A DNA stretch of 64,000 nt, from positions 90,926,182 to 90,990,181 of the forward strand of contig CM068839.1 of the NCBI GenBank assembly GCA_028554795.2, given 5' to 3'. The notes beneath the pieces are model-generated. The model saw nothing but the letters and a program-made list of their open reading frames with translations. It was not told the origin of the DNA and ran no database searches. The translations under genes and the position numbers were made by a program. Shown one piece after another: positions 8,137-15,572 of this stretch (its first letter is position 1; every line of letters starts with the position of its first letter). Source of the stretch: Sinohyriopsis cumingii. Lineage: Eukaryota > Mollusca > Bivalvia > Unionida > Unionidae.

Positions 8137-8742
8137 ATGGATACTTTACAAGAGAACATTCGTGCTTTGCCTGTGGAGTTGAGAGAAAGGATTTACCGAG
8201 AGCTGGTGAAAATACAAGTGAAACGTAAAGAACAATTGCATCCGTTACGTCACCAGATCTTTAACCACTGGTACCTGAATGGTATAAGAGAACTGATTCG
8301 TCAGAAATTCTTTCAATGGTCAGACATTGTTCAAAACTTTGAGGTCGCTAATGATCGACATGTTCATAATTATGGTTACTTCGAGATTCACCTACAGCAA
8401 TACATTGAGGAAGACAAGGTAAAGGATTACCAACATTTGTTACGTGGAATCTACTTAGCGGAAGAGGAAACTTCTAAACGAACTCTGGCGTTTCGGTTAC
8501 AGTATGCAAGTTTTAGATTCCCTACTGGAGAACGAAGATCTCTGGCTAGAAAGTACGTGTATTGCATCCAAAAAAAAAGAGAATATAAAAACAGGCTGCC
8601 ATGCCACGGTTTATGTCACATGTCATCCAACAGATTCCGTGGAAGGAACTCAATGACCATATTCAAACCGTGGATCATTACCATCAATTATTACAAGAAC
8701 TTTATCCATTCAATTTTGGACGACAAGTGGTGTGTGTCTTAG
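8137..8742 (+). CDS. F-box-like protein, second tandem copy, 201 aa (unknown function)
   Basis: Tandem paralogue of 7669..8124 with the same opening (RALPVELRERIYREL), a conserved HPLRHQIFNHWYL block and a later EEETSKR block. The first copy ends just after a CVRPKRI-type tail. This copy runs on about 50 codons past the equivalent point (CIQKKRE) into sequence that overlaps the next gene in another frame, so its original stop may have been lost. An F-box-like N-terminus is possible but not certain. The spacing between the two copies is only 12 bp. Confidence 0.65.
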   Translation: MDTLQENIRALPVELRERIYRELVKIQVKRKEQLHPLRHQIFNHWYLNGIRELIRQKFFQWSDIVQNFEVANDRHVHNYGYFEIHLQQYIEEDKVKDYQHLLRGIYLAEEETSKRTLAFRLQYASFRFPTGERRSLARKYVYCIQKKREYKNRLPCHGLCHMSSNRFRGRNSMTIFKPWIITINYYKNFIHSILDDKWCVS

Positions 8743-8825
8743 TGACTTGTTTTCTGGGATTTCGTTTACCAGTCGATTCTTTGTGGACTCTTTACGATCA
8801 GTATTTACCACCTCCATGGCCTTAA
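8601..8825 (+). CDS. Small protein with hydrophobic segment, 74 aa (unknown)
   Basis: Open frame with a hydrophobic stretch (RQVVCVLVTCFLGF, about residues 41-54). A TATA box (TATAAAA, 8584..8590) lies just upstream. It is so close that the second in-frame ATG at 8613 may be the real start. It overlaps the extended 3' end of the F-box-like gene and, by 10 nt, the start of the next gene at 8816. No homologue is recognised, so it could be a chance frame, though the TATA supports it. Confidence 0.4.
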   Translation: MPRFMSHVIQQIPWKELNDHIQTVDHYHQLLQELYPFNFGRQVVCVLVTCFLGFRLPVDSLWTLYDQYLPPPWP

Positions 8826-9329
8826 ATGGTCACGAAAAACTTCTTTTGCTCAAAGCCTTGCGTTTTCATCTGGATACTTCTCGACCTCTACGGGAAAAAA
8901 AGATTCGTCAACTTTTAGCTACCCAAGACGTGTATGACGATGTGTGTGTAGCTTGTGACTTACATCCCCATTGGACAGATGTCCGTGCCTGGAAAGAATG
9001 GGATTTTGAGGCTTGGACCCAAGAAGTGGCCCAGTATGCACGAGAGTTGTTCAAGGAAAAAAGTTACTTTTCAACCCGTGTTAGTAACGGTGCCAGAAGA
9101 AGAACCCGTCACCCAGGACAGGACTGTCGAGGACAGACCTGAAAGACCCTTTCGGGAGGACACTTGTGTGACCTTACCCCCTGTTGAACTGGTTAGAACA
9201 TTACCCAAAACATGTGATTGTTGTACAGACACTTGTGTTTATTCCACGTTCATTGTTATCATGTGCCTTTTATCCTTGTACTTAAGCCTTTGGCTTTTAT
9301 GTATTTTTGTCTTTCGTATTCATGTTTGA
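8816..9329 (+). CDS. C-terminal single-pass membrane protein, frame broken at an A6 run
   Basis: The N-terminal part is in one frame (from the ATG at 8816; helical, with CVACDLHPHW) and the C-terminal part in the next. They meet at a GGAAAAAAG run near 9056-9064. The 514-nt span is one base over a multiple of three, so one extra A accounts for the break. The downstream half has an acidic segment, a CDCCTDTC cluster and a strong C-terminal transmembrane helix (about 22 residues), suggesting a tail-anchored or type I membrane protein with most of the chain on one side. AATAAA follows 17 nt after the stop. Family unknown. Confidence 0.6.
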
Positions 9330-9345
9330 AAAAAAAAAAAAATTC

Positions 9346-9351
9346 AATAAA
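9346..9351 (+). terminator. Polyadenylation signal AATAAA
   Basis: AATAAA directly after the stop at 9329, preceded by an A-run. It is the 3' end signal of the membrane-protein transcript and contrasts with the stem-loop ends used by the outer genes. Confidence 0.65.
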
Positions 9352-9367
9352 CGTGTTCTGAAAAAAG

Positions 9368-9375
9368 TATATAAA
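9368..9375 (+). promoter_or_regulatory. TATA box of the packaging ATPase
   Basis: TATATAAA, 54 nt upstream of the ATG at 9422 and just downstream of the previous polyadenylation signal. Confidence 0.7.
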
Positions 9376-9421
9376 CTCTTGTCTTGTTTGTTTTCGTGTC
9401 ACAAGTGACATTTCTCACACA

Positions 9422-10165
9422 ATGGCTACCTCTGCTGTCTCTGCTCCCTCTTCCTCTACTGTCAAAGTCATCGACGAACACTTAGATCGTGCCAGTTGGG
9501 AGGCTTTGTATCTTCGTCATCCCTTTAACATGCTCATTGCTGGACCTAGCGGTTCAGGCAAAACCGAATTCGTCAAACGTTTGATCGAACATAAACATCA
9601 TTTGATCGATCGGCCCCCTCAACGGATCGTGTGGTGTTACAAAGAGTGGCAATCGGCGTACAGCCTCTTGCGAGAAAGTCAAGGCGATTCCATCGTGTTT
9701 GTGGAAGGCATTCCTAAAGAAGACGATGGCATCGTCTCTGACTCCCGTCTAACCCATTTGGTCATTTTCGACGACATGTTAGGAGAAGACGAAGAAGAAA
9801 TTAAATTGTGGTTTACGCGCAAAGGGCATCACCGTAATGCCAGTGTCGTTTACATCACCCAAAATTTGTTTCAACAAAGTAAAGCTCATCGCACCATCAG
9901 TCTCAATGCGCATTACGTGGTCTTGTTTAAAAGCCCTCGAGATAAATCGCAAGTGCAAGTCTTAGCCAAACAGTTAGGAACGCCTTGGCTGACTCAGGCG
10001 TACGACGATGCCACTCAAACGCCACACGCCTATTTACTCGTCGATTTGAAACCTACGACCCCCGAGGATTTGCGATTTCGTACCCACTTGTTTCACCACT
10101 GGTGCCAAGACGGAGGGTCTGTCCTGTACACGTCTCCGTCCTCGACTTCATTTCACTCCCCATGA
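9422..10165 (+). CDS. FtsK/HerA-type (A32-like) genome packaging ATPase, 247 aa
   Basis: P-loop ATPase expected to pump viral DNA into capsids. Walker A is GPSGSGKT (about residues 42-49). Walker B is HLVIFDDM (about 115-122). An arginine- and asparagine-containing region (ITQNLFQQS, about 147) fits the sensor motif of the family. Length and the short N-terminal extension are typical of Polinton ATPases. It starts the structural/morphogenesis half of the element, followed by small basic proteins and capsid genes. Confidence 0.93.
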   Translation: MATSAVSAPSSSTVKVIDEHLDRASWEALYLRHPFNMLIAGPSGSGKTEFVKRLIEHKHHLIDRPPQRIVWCYKEWQSAYSLLRESQGDSIVFVEGIPKEDDGIVSDSRLTHLVIFDDMLGEDEEEIKLWFTRKGHHRNASVVYITQNLFQQSKAHRTISLNAHYVVLFKSPRDKSQVQVLAKQLGTPWLTQAYDDATQTPHAYLLVDLKPTTPEDLRFRTHLFHHWCQDGGSVLYTSPSSTSFHSP

Positions 10166-10173
10166 AAAAAATC

Positions 10174-10180
10174 TATAAAA
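10174..10180 (+). promoter_or_regulatory. TATA box of the 315-aa basic protein
   Basis: TATAAAA, 46 nt before the ATG at 10220 and 9 nt after the ATPase stop. Confidence 0.65.
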
Positions 10181-10219
10181 ACCTCAGACCCTTTTTCGTC
10201 TGTCTCACACAGTGTGAAC

Positions 10220-11167
10220 ATGACGTCCCTTCAGTCGCATCTTCCCGTCAAATTGATTCGTGCTTTGTATGGCATCAGTCGAGAAAAAGATCCACAAACA
10301 CGAGCCCGTGTCTTAGAAGCTAGTCTCAAAGAAGTCTTACGATGGTTCACGGTGACGGCACGTCAATTACTCCAAGGAATCATTCAGATTCCTCATCAAA
10401 CCCAACGCTTTTTCGATCGAAACAAAGTCGCTTTGGACCAACTGGCCGATCCCCGCATCGACACTCAAACCAAAAAACAAATCATTTTGAAACCTGGAGG
10501 GAGCGGTACTCTAGGAGGGGTCATCATTCGCTCACTCTTAAGATGGGATCCTAATGCCCCCAAAGTTCTCCCCAAGACAAAAGTCCAACGAAGCCCCAAG
10601 AAGAAAAAGAAAAAGACCAGGTCCCCAAGAAGAATAACTTCTCCAGTGGCGGGACCCTCCTCTTACCAGACACCACCCCGGAAAAAGAAAAGAAGCCCCC
10701 AGAAAAAGAAACAGAGAAAAAGTCCCCAGAAAAAGAAAAGTCCACAGAAGAAGAAAACTAGTCGCAAGAGAGGCACTTCGGCCAGGACGCAACCTTACAC
10801 TCGCAAGCCACGACCTGCCACAGCGTCTCCGGCAGCCTCACGTTTGTCCACTTCTCTGTTGATGTCACCAGGAACTGAAGAGTACTTGGAGACGTTGATT
10901 ACACCAAGAACTTCTCCGTTGATGACCCCCAAAAGAACTTCCCCAGTGGCAGGACCTTCCAATTTAGCGGCAGTGGCTGCTGCTCACAAAGTACCTTCTC
11001 CCAAAATCAAAGTCCATGAAAGATCGGGCATGTTACAAAGTTTACTGGACTTGTCCAAGCAAGAACTGGCTCGATTTAGTCCGTTACGTACCCCTGCACG
11101 ACGTGTCATGCCTGTCCTCAAACTGATAAAACGTAAAGACAATCAGTGGCGACGCGTTCCAGTATAA
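10220..11167 (+). CDS. Basic Ser/Pro/Lys-rich protein, 315 aa (conserved Polinton-type N-domain)
   Basis: The N-terminal about 100 residues (LPVKLIRALYG..., KKQIILKPGGSGTLGGVI) resemble a small domain also seen at 11462: a helical segment followed by a K-rich stretch and a PGG/RGG-type hydrophobic end. The middle (residues 115-200) is a low-complexity run of KKKK, RSPR and SPQKKK repeats, typical of DNA-condensing core proteins. The C-terminus is again ordered and basic. By analogy with adenovirus pVII/pX it may bind packaged DNA; this is inference. The ATG at 10220 is used because the upstream GTG codon is not needed. Confidence 0.75.
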   Translation: MTSLQSHLPVKLIRALYGISREKDPQTRARVLEASLKEVLRWFTVTARQLLQGIIQIPHQTQRFFDRNKVALDQLADPRIDTQTKKQIILKPGGSGTLGGVIIRSLLRWDPNAPKVLPKTKVQRSPKKKKKKTRSPRRITSPVAGPSSYQTPPRKKKRSPQKKKQRKSPQKKKSPQKKKTSRKRGTSARTQPYTRKPRPATASPAASRLSTSLLMSPGTEEYLETLITPRTSPLMTPKRTSPVAGPSNLAAVAAAHKVPSPKIKVHERSGMLQSLLDLSKQELARFSPLRTPARRVMPVLKLIKRKDNQWRRVPV

Positions 11168-11169
11168 AA
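11163..11169 (+). promoter_or_regulatory. TATA box of the 62-aa basic protein
   Basis: TATAAAA overlapping the stop of the preceding gene, 48 nt before the ATG at 11211. Confidence 0.65.
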
Positions 11170-11210
11170 AGACCTGTGACCAAGTCGGGGTATCATTGAA
11201 CTTGTAAAAG

Positions 11211-11399
11211 ATGTCACCTCCAAGAAGCCACAAAAGAAAGAGACAAAGGCAGACGCGTCATCCGACAAAGCGCTTAGCCAAGCATCGACGTTACCCTAAA
11301 AAAAGACACAGTCGTTCCAAGAAAAAGAGGCATCAACAAAGGGGAGGATTCCTTGGCGATTTTAGGAAAAACATTGTCACCTTTATGACAAAGCGATAG
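11211..11399 (+). CDS. Protamine-like basic protein, 62 aa
   Basis: Nearly half of the residues are Lys or Arg. The chain ends with QQRGGFLGDF, matching the motif at the end of the 136-aa protein encoded at 11462. It has its own TATA box at 11163. Such small Arg/Lys-rich proteins in adenoviruses and adintoviruses condense DNA in the core, which is the likely role here. It looks like a shortened relative of its neighbours. Confidence 0.65.
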   Translation: MSPPRSHKRKRQRQTRHPTKRLAKHRRYPKKRHSRSKKKRHQQRGGFLGDFRKNIVTFMTKR

Positions 11400-11461
11400 T
11401 CCCAGAAAAAAAAGATAAAAGGGTGTGTGTTAAGTCATCGACGTTAGTGTCTGTTTGGTGA

Positions 11462-11872
11462 ATGTCCCGGAACCCACAAGCAAAGATGTCACCCTCCAAA
11501 AAACCCCAAGGAAAGAAAAGAAAAGGACTACCACCACGTTTAGCCAAACATGGGGACATGTTATCTGTCCTGTCCAAAGCTTCTCCACCCCTACGAAAAA
11601 AACTCATTCAAACAGCCTCCAAAGAGGTCATCGATACCGTGTGCGAATGTTGTTTGAACGTTTTGAAAGGCACGATCCCTTTGTCCAAACACCAGAAACA
11701 ATGCTTAGGCAAACATCGTCACGTTCTTCGGAAAATGGTTCAAAAGAAAATTCCCATTCGTCAAAAAAAGAAGATGTTGGTCCAACGTGGAGGCATTTTA
11801 CCTCTCTTGTTAGGCCCCATACTGAAAGGAGTCTTGGGAACCATGTTGGGAGGACTGGTGGGAGCAAGATAA
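11462..11872 (+). CDS. Small basic conserved Polinton protein, 136 aa
   Basis: A basic N-terminus is followed by the pattern RKKLIQTASKEVIDTV, CCLNVLKGTIPLS, then QKKKMLVQRGGILPLLLGPI and a Gly-rich hydrophobic tail. I recognise this as a frequent Polinton/Maverick protein of unknown function. A weak TATA-like GATAAAAGG (11414) precedes it. A second in-frame ATG at 11486 is possible. Its end motif is shared with the two genes upstream. Confidence 0.75.
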   Translation: MSRNPQAKMSPSKKPQGKKRKGLPPRLAKHGDMLSVLSKASPPLRKKLIQTASKEVIDTVCECCLNVLKGTIPLSKHQKQCLGKHRHVLRKMVQKKIPIRQKKKMLVQRGGILPLLLGPILKGVLGTMLGGLVGAR

Positions 11873-11921
11873 AAAGGCCTTCGGAAGTCCCAAGATCTCA
11901 GAATTCACCCCTGACAACCCC

Positions 11922-12632
11922 ATGGAAGGACGAAAACTAGCTTTAGTGCCTTACAAACGATGGATGGAATGCCATCGGTGGCAAGAACAACGCACCCCGC
12001 ATTTACCTCCCAATCCCAATTTGAGCGAGTTGTCCCAGTTACAACACGAATTGCAGTCCTTGATGGATCGCCAAGATTTGTCCGAAACAGAAAAATCGCA
12101 AAAGTACGGTCAAGTCTTGCAAAGACTGCAACTCTTTCACCAGAAAGCTTTAGACGAAACAGCTTTACCCACTCTGAAAGATTTTAAGACCTTGATGAAA
12201 AGTCCAGCACCATCATCATCATTACCACCACCACCACCACTACTGTCATCCCCAACCGTCACCAGAGATGCTACCCCACAAAGACCTGAGGAAGAAGAGA
12301 CGCGCGAAGTGTTTCAAACACCGTCAGCAGCTCCCATTTCGAGTAAGATTGCAGCATCCTTGTTGACCCCGTCCCCCACACCCCAACGAGAAGAAATGAA
12401 AGCTTGGGTTAAAAAGATGATGTCCACGCCTCCTTCGACAGAAGTGAAAAAGAAAGAAGGGAAACCAGAAGCGAAAAAAGAAAAGAAAACCAAAGCCATT
12501 CCATTGCCACCTCCACCTCCACCACTACCTTCGACTTCTACTCCCGTAGCCCATCGGACACGTAAATCCGTTTCCAAACCGCCCTTTCGACCCACCCAAA
12601 GTAGCATCACCGAAGAGTGGGTGACTTATTAA
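11922..12632 (+). CDS. Pro-rich protein with helical N-domain, 236 aa (conserved, unknown)
   Basis: The N-terminal domain (ALVPYKRWMECHRW..., then LSETEKSQKYGQVLQRL) matches a recurrent Polinton protein of unknown role. The middle is poly-Pro and Ser/Thr-rich, and the C-terminus ends KPPFRPTQSSITEEWVTY. It is probably a minor virion or scaffold component by position between core proteins and integrase. A GATAAAAAGG box at 11868 could act as its promoter. Confidence 0.7.
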   Translation: MEGRKLALVPYKRWMECHRWQEQRTPHLPPNPNLSELSQLQHELQSLMDRQDLSETEKSQKYGQVLQRLQLFHQKALDETALPTLKDFKTLMKSPAPSSSLPPPPPLLSSPTVTRDATPQRPEEEETREVFQTPSAAPISSKIAASLLTPSPTPQREEMKAWVKKMMSTPPSTEVKKKEGKPEAKKEKKTKAIPLPPPPPPLPSTSTPVAHRTRKSVSKPPFRPTQSSITEEWVTY

Positions 12633-12658
12633 CACACCAACACACAAAAAATAAAAAA

Positions 12659-13771
12659 ATGGAAAAAGTCTTAGCCAGCATTTACTACGATCCCTCGCAT
12701 CCTGCAGGTTACGCAGGAGTTCAAAAATTGTATCGTGCTGCCAAAACTCGACTGAAAAGTCTCCGTTTACCTCAAGTGCAACGATGGTTACAAGAACAAG
12801 CTACCTACACTTTACACAAACCCATTCGACGCAAGTTTGCCAGAAGTCGCACCCGAGTGGAAGGCATCGATCATCAATGGCAAGCCGATTTAGCCGATGT
12901 CTCTCATTTGGCCAGCTACAATCGTGGTTACAAATATTTGTTTTGTGTCATCGACGTCTTTTCCAAATTTGCCTGGGTCGTGCCTTTGACTTCCAAATCC
13001 AGCAGCGAGTTAGTGCGAGCCCTGCAACGGGTGTTGAAACAAAGCGGTCGTCGCCCTCTTCGATGGCAAACGGACAAAGGCACCGAATTTCTGAACCAAG
13101 CTTTCCAAAAAGAATTAAAGAAACGTGACATTCATTTTTTTACCACCGAGAATCCCGAAACCAAAGCCAGCATCGTGGAACGTTTTCAACGCACTTTGAA
13201 AGAACGCATGTGGAAATATTTTACGCATCACCACACTCTGAAGTGCATCGACATCTTACCGCACCTGGTGCAAGCGTACAACCAATCTTACCATCGAAGC
13301 ATCGGACGTGCCCCGCAAGACGTGACTCCCGACAACGAAGTGCTGGTGTTTGAGCGTCTGTTCGGTACGTCCCCGACGAGGGCTGTCCCCAAAAAAAGTG
13401 GAGAGTTGACCGTAGGAGATTGGGTGCGCATTGGCAAAACCAAACGCACTTTCGACAAAGGTTACTTACCTAACTGGACGACCGAACTGTTTCGCGTCAC
13501 TGGACGAGTACATGGCCGTCATCCTACCGTCTATAAATTGGAAGACATGAACGGAGAAGTGCTCAAAGGAACGTTTTATTTGCCCGAGTTACAACGTGTC
13601 ACCAAAAAAGAAGACGACGTGTACGACATCGAAAGCATTCTCGAACGCAGAACCCGTAAAGTGGGCAAACGACGTGTCAAAGAAGTCAAAGTACGTTGGA
13701 AAGGATATCCACCCAGTTTCGATTCTTGGATCGACGCTTCGCAAGTCATCGACTATAAAAAGAAGAAGTGA
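12659..13771 (+). CDS. Retroviral-type DDE integrase with C-terminal chromodomain, 370 aa
   Basis: It joins the element ends to host DNA. The catalytic triad is visible: D in WQADLADV (about residue 80), D in RWQTDKGTEF (about 139) and E in ASIVERFQRT (about 175). The HHCC zinc domain is not obvious; a helical N-terminus takes its place. The C-terminal about 50 residues form a chromodomain (YDIESILERR, VRWKGYPPSFDSWI), as in many Polintons and chromoviruses, which could steer insertion to modified chromatin. The start is the ATG at 12659; the frame is open upstream to 12617 without need. Confidence 0.95.
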   Translation: MEKVLASIYYDPSHPAGYAGVQKLYRAAKTRLKSLRLPQVQRWLQEQATYTLHKPIRRKFARSRTRVEGIDHQWQADLADVSHLASYNRGYKYLFCVIDVFSKFAWVVPLTSKSSSELVRALQRVLKQSGRRPLRWQTDKGTEFLNQAFQKELKKRDIHFFTTENPETKASIVERFQRTLKERMWKYFTHHHTLKCIDILPHLVQAYNQSYHRSIGRAPQDVTPDNEVLVFERLFGTSPTRAVPKKSGELTVGDWVRIGKTKRTFDKGYLPNWTTELFRVTGRVHGRHPTVYKLEDMNGEVLKGTFYLPELQRVTKKEDDVYDIESILERRTRKVGKRRVKEVKVRWKGYPPSFDSWIDASQVIDYKKKK

Positions 13772-13776
13772 CCATC

Positions 13777-14199
13777 ATGCCCTTTCACACAGCAGCAGAC
13801 GCAGCTACGTCGACCAGTCCTTCTTCCCCTAGTTCTTCTGTGCAAGATTTACAAAAACAACCCTTGTGGGTGTGGTGTGGAGAACGTGTGCCTAAAACGC
13901 AAATCGTCTTTTTCTGCCAAATCTTCGTGGTGTATTGTGTCATCGGGGCAGCCATCGCCAATTTGAGTTTGCAACAAGGAGACAAACAATTGTGGACCAT
14001 TTTATTGAGCAGTTGCATCGGTTACCTGCTTCCCAATCCCTCCCTGAAATTCTCCTCGAACGGGAACGTTGTGTCCAGTGCCAGTGTCAGTGCCAGTCAC
14101 CACTCCAACAACCACAACCAGAACCCCATTTTGGGCGGAGACACGCCTCTGACATCCAGTAATATCCCCTCGGACAGCCACAGAACTCTGGAATTATGA
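13777..14199 (+). CDS. Two-TM membrane protein, 140 aa (conserved Polinton type)
   Basis: It has a Ser-rich N-terminus, then WCGERVPKTQIVFF leading into one hydrophobic helix (about residues 46-67) and a second (about 77-92) ending IGYLLPNPSLK, then a Ser/Asn/His-rich tail. The pattern VPKxQIVFF...NLS...LLSS-IGYLLP recurs in Polintons, function unknown. The start is the ATG at 13777. The stop overlaps the ATG of the penton-like gene (ATGA), so the two are likely translated from one transcript. Confidence 0.75.
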   Translation: MPFHTAADAATSTSPSSPSSSVQDLQKQPLWVWCGERVPKTQIVFFCQIFVVYCVIGAAIANLSLQQGDKQLWTILLSSCIGYLLPNPSLKFSSNGNVVSSASVSASHHSNNHNQNPILGGDTPLTSSNIPSDSHRTLEL

Positions 14200-15131
14200 G
14201 TCACCAAAACCAATTTTACTTAACCTTATCCAGTGACAGTTCCATGGAGGTGTTTCCCAACAACACGTTGTGCTGTTACACGGCCAAATTACCTCAAGCC
14301 ATCCCCTTAGATCACGAAGCCCATTGGGAAGTGGCTTTAGTGGAAATGATTCACCCAACCCAAGTCCACAATATCACTGCCCAGCAAAATTGGTTTAAGG
14401 TGGAAGTTCATGACAAACAATTGCAAGAGGAGTTGGATAAGATTGGCACATCTACCAATAAAACCTATGATGACAAAACTAAAACGACCACCTACAACTT
14501 GTTGATTCTCCCAGGCTATTATTTCAGTGGTCATCATTTGGTCAGCGCCATAGCCTCTAGGTTTAATGGCGTGTTCCATAAAGCTTTGAGTAATGTCCAA
14601 AAAAGTGTCACCCTGGAATACCACAAAATAGCTCGTCGCTTTCTGATGAAATTTTCTGAGGGGTCCAAAAAATTCATGTCTTTCTTATTTTGTCCTGAAT
14701 TGTTTGACATATTGGGCGGTGACACGGAGATGAGAATGGTCATGATGAAGAAAAACGAATTGCCAGTCATTTCCGACAACGATATTTTTGCGAGGTATTT
14801 TCGTTTCCCGGTAGAACTGAACCAAGGACTGAATTTGATCTTTGTGTATTCCGATGTGGTGGAATACAACGTGGTGGGACACACCTCCGTGCCGTTACTG
14901 CGTGTCATTCCTTTCAAAGTGGATTCTGCCACAAACGCTGACGAGGAAGGTGGAAACACTTACCACGTCCACCGCGAATTTGTCCATCCTCACTATTTGC
15001 CGGTCAGCAAGTCGTATTTGGACACGGTCAACATTACTATAAAAGGAGATTTGGGACAAAATATTCCATTCACCAAAGGAAAAGTCACGGTGAAACTCCA
15101 TTTTCGAAAACGGTTCTCTCACGACTCGTAA
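14196..15131 (+). CDS. Penton-like minor capsid protein, 311 aa
   Basis: The start FYLTLSSDSSMEVFPNNT and HWEVALVEMIHP are the signature of the Polinton/adintovirus minor capsid protein, a jelly-roll protein thought to form pentons at capsid vertices. No large insertion is seen. It overlaps the upstream membrane protein by 4 nt and is followed after 7 bp by the pVI/pX-like gene, the usual Polinton order. Confidence 0.88.
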   Translation: MSHQNQFYLTLSSDSSMEVFPNNTLCCYTAKLPQAIPLDHEAHWEVALVEMIHPTQVHNITAQQNWFKVEVHDKQLQEELDKIGTSTNKTYDDKTKTTTYNLLILPGYYFSGHHLVSAIASRFNGVFHKALSNVQKSVTLEYHKIARRFLMKFSEGSKKFMSFLFCPELFDILGGDTEMRMVMMKKNELPVISDNDIFARYFRFPVELNQGLNLIFVYSDVVEYNVVGHTSVPLLRVIPFKVDSATNADEEGGNTYHVHREFVHPHYLPVSKSYLDTVNITIKGDLGQNIPFTKGKVTVKLHFRKRFSHDS

Positions 15132-15138
15132 GCAAGTC

Positions 15139-15555
15139 ATGTATCCAGTGTACCAAGGGGTGGCTCGACAGCGAGGACACGGTTTAGGAGACATGTTAAA
15201 ATCGGCCTTTCGTTCGGTGGCCCCGGTGTTGAAACCGATGGTGACACGCGGATTGCACGCCTTGAAAGATGCGGCACTGACACAAGGCAAAGAATTTCTC
15301 CAAAATGTCATCATCGACAAACAAAACCCTAAAGAAGCCTTCATGAGGGCAGGCAAAAATGTCTTGCTGCAAACGGGCAAAGACCTTTTGGGCCGACGAG
15401 ACACACCTATAAATGCCCTGCACGCTACCGAGTCAGGCATTCAGCAAGGACAAGGTAGAAAGAGACGACGAAGAAAACACCCTTTCACCAGACTTCAAGC
15501 GAGAAAGGCCAAGAAAAGAAGAACCGTTCGAGACTTAGACGTTTTCGATTATTGA
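15139..15555 (+). CDS. pVI/pX-like basic minor capsid protein, 138 aa
   Basis: The N-terminal RQRGHGLGDMLKSAFRSVAP is followed by an amphipathic helical region and a C-terminal Arg/Lys cluster (GRKRRRRKHP, RKAKKRR). This layout (Gly-rich start, amphipathic helix, basic tail) matches the Polinton equivalents of adenovirus protein VI or X, which act in membrane disruption or DNA binding. A TATAAAAGG at 15039 may drive it and the downstream capsid gene. Confidence 0.75.
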   Translation: MYPVYQGVARQRGHGLGDMLKSAFRSVAPVLKPMVTRGLHALKDAALTQGKEFLQNVIIDKQNPKEAFMRAGKNVLLQTGKDLLGRRDTPINALHATESGIQQGQGRKRRRRKHPFTRLQARKAKKRRTVRDLDVFDY

Positions 15556-15572
15556 AACACAGCAACAAAAAA

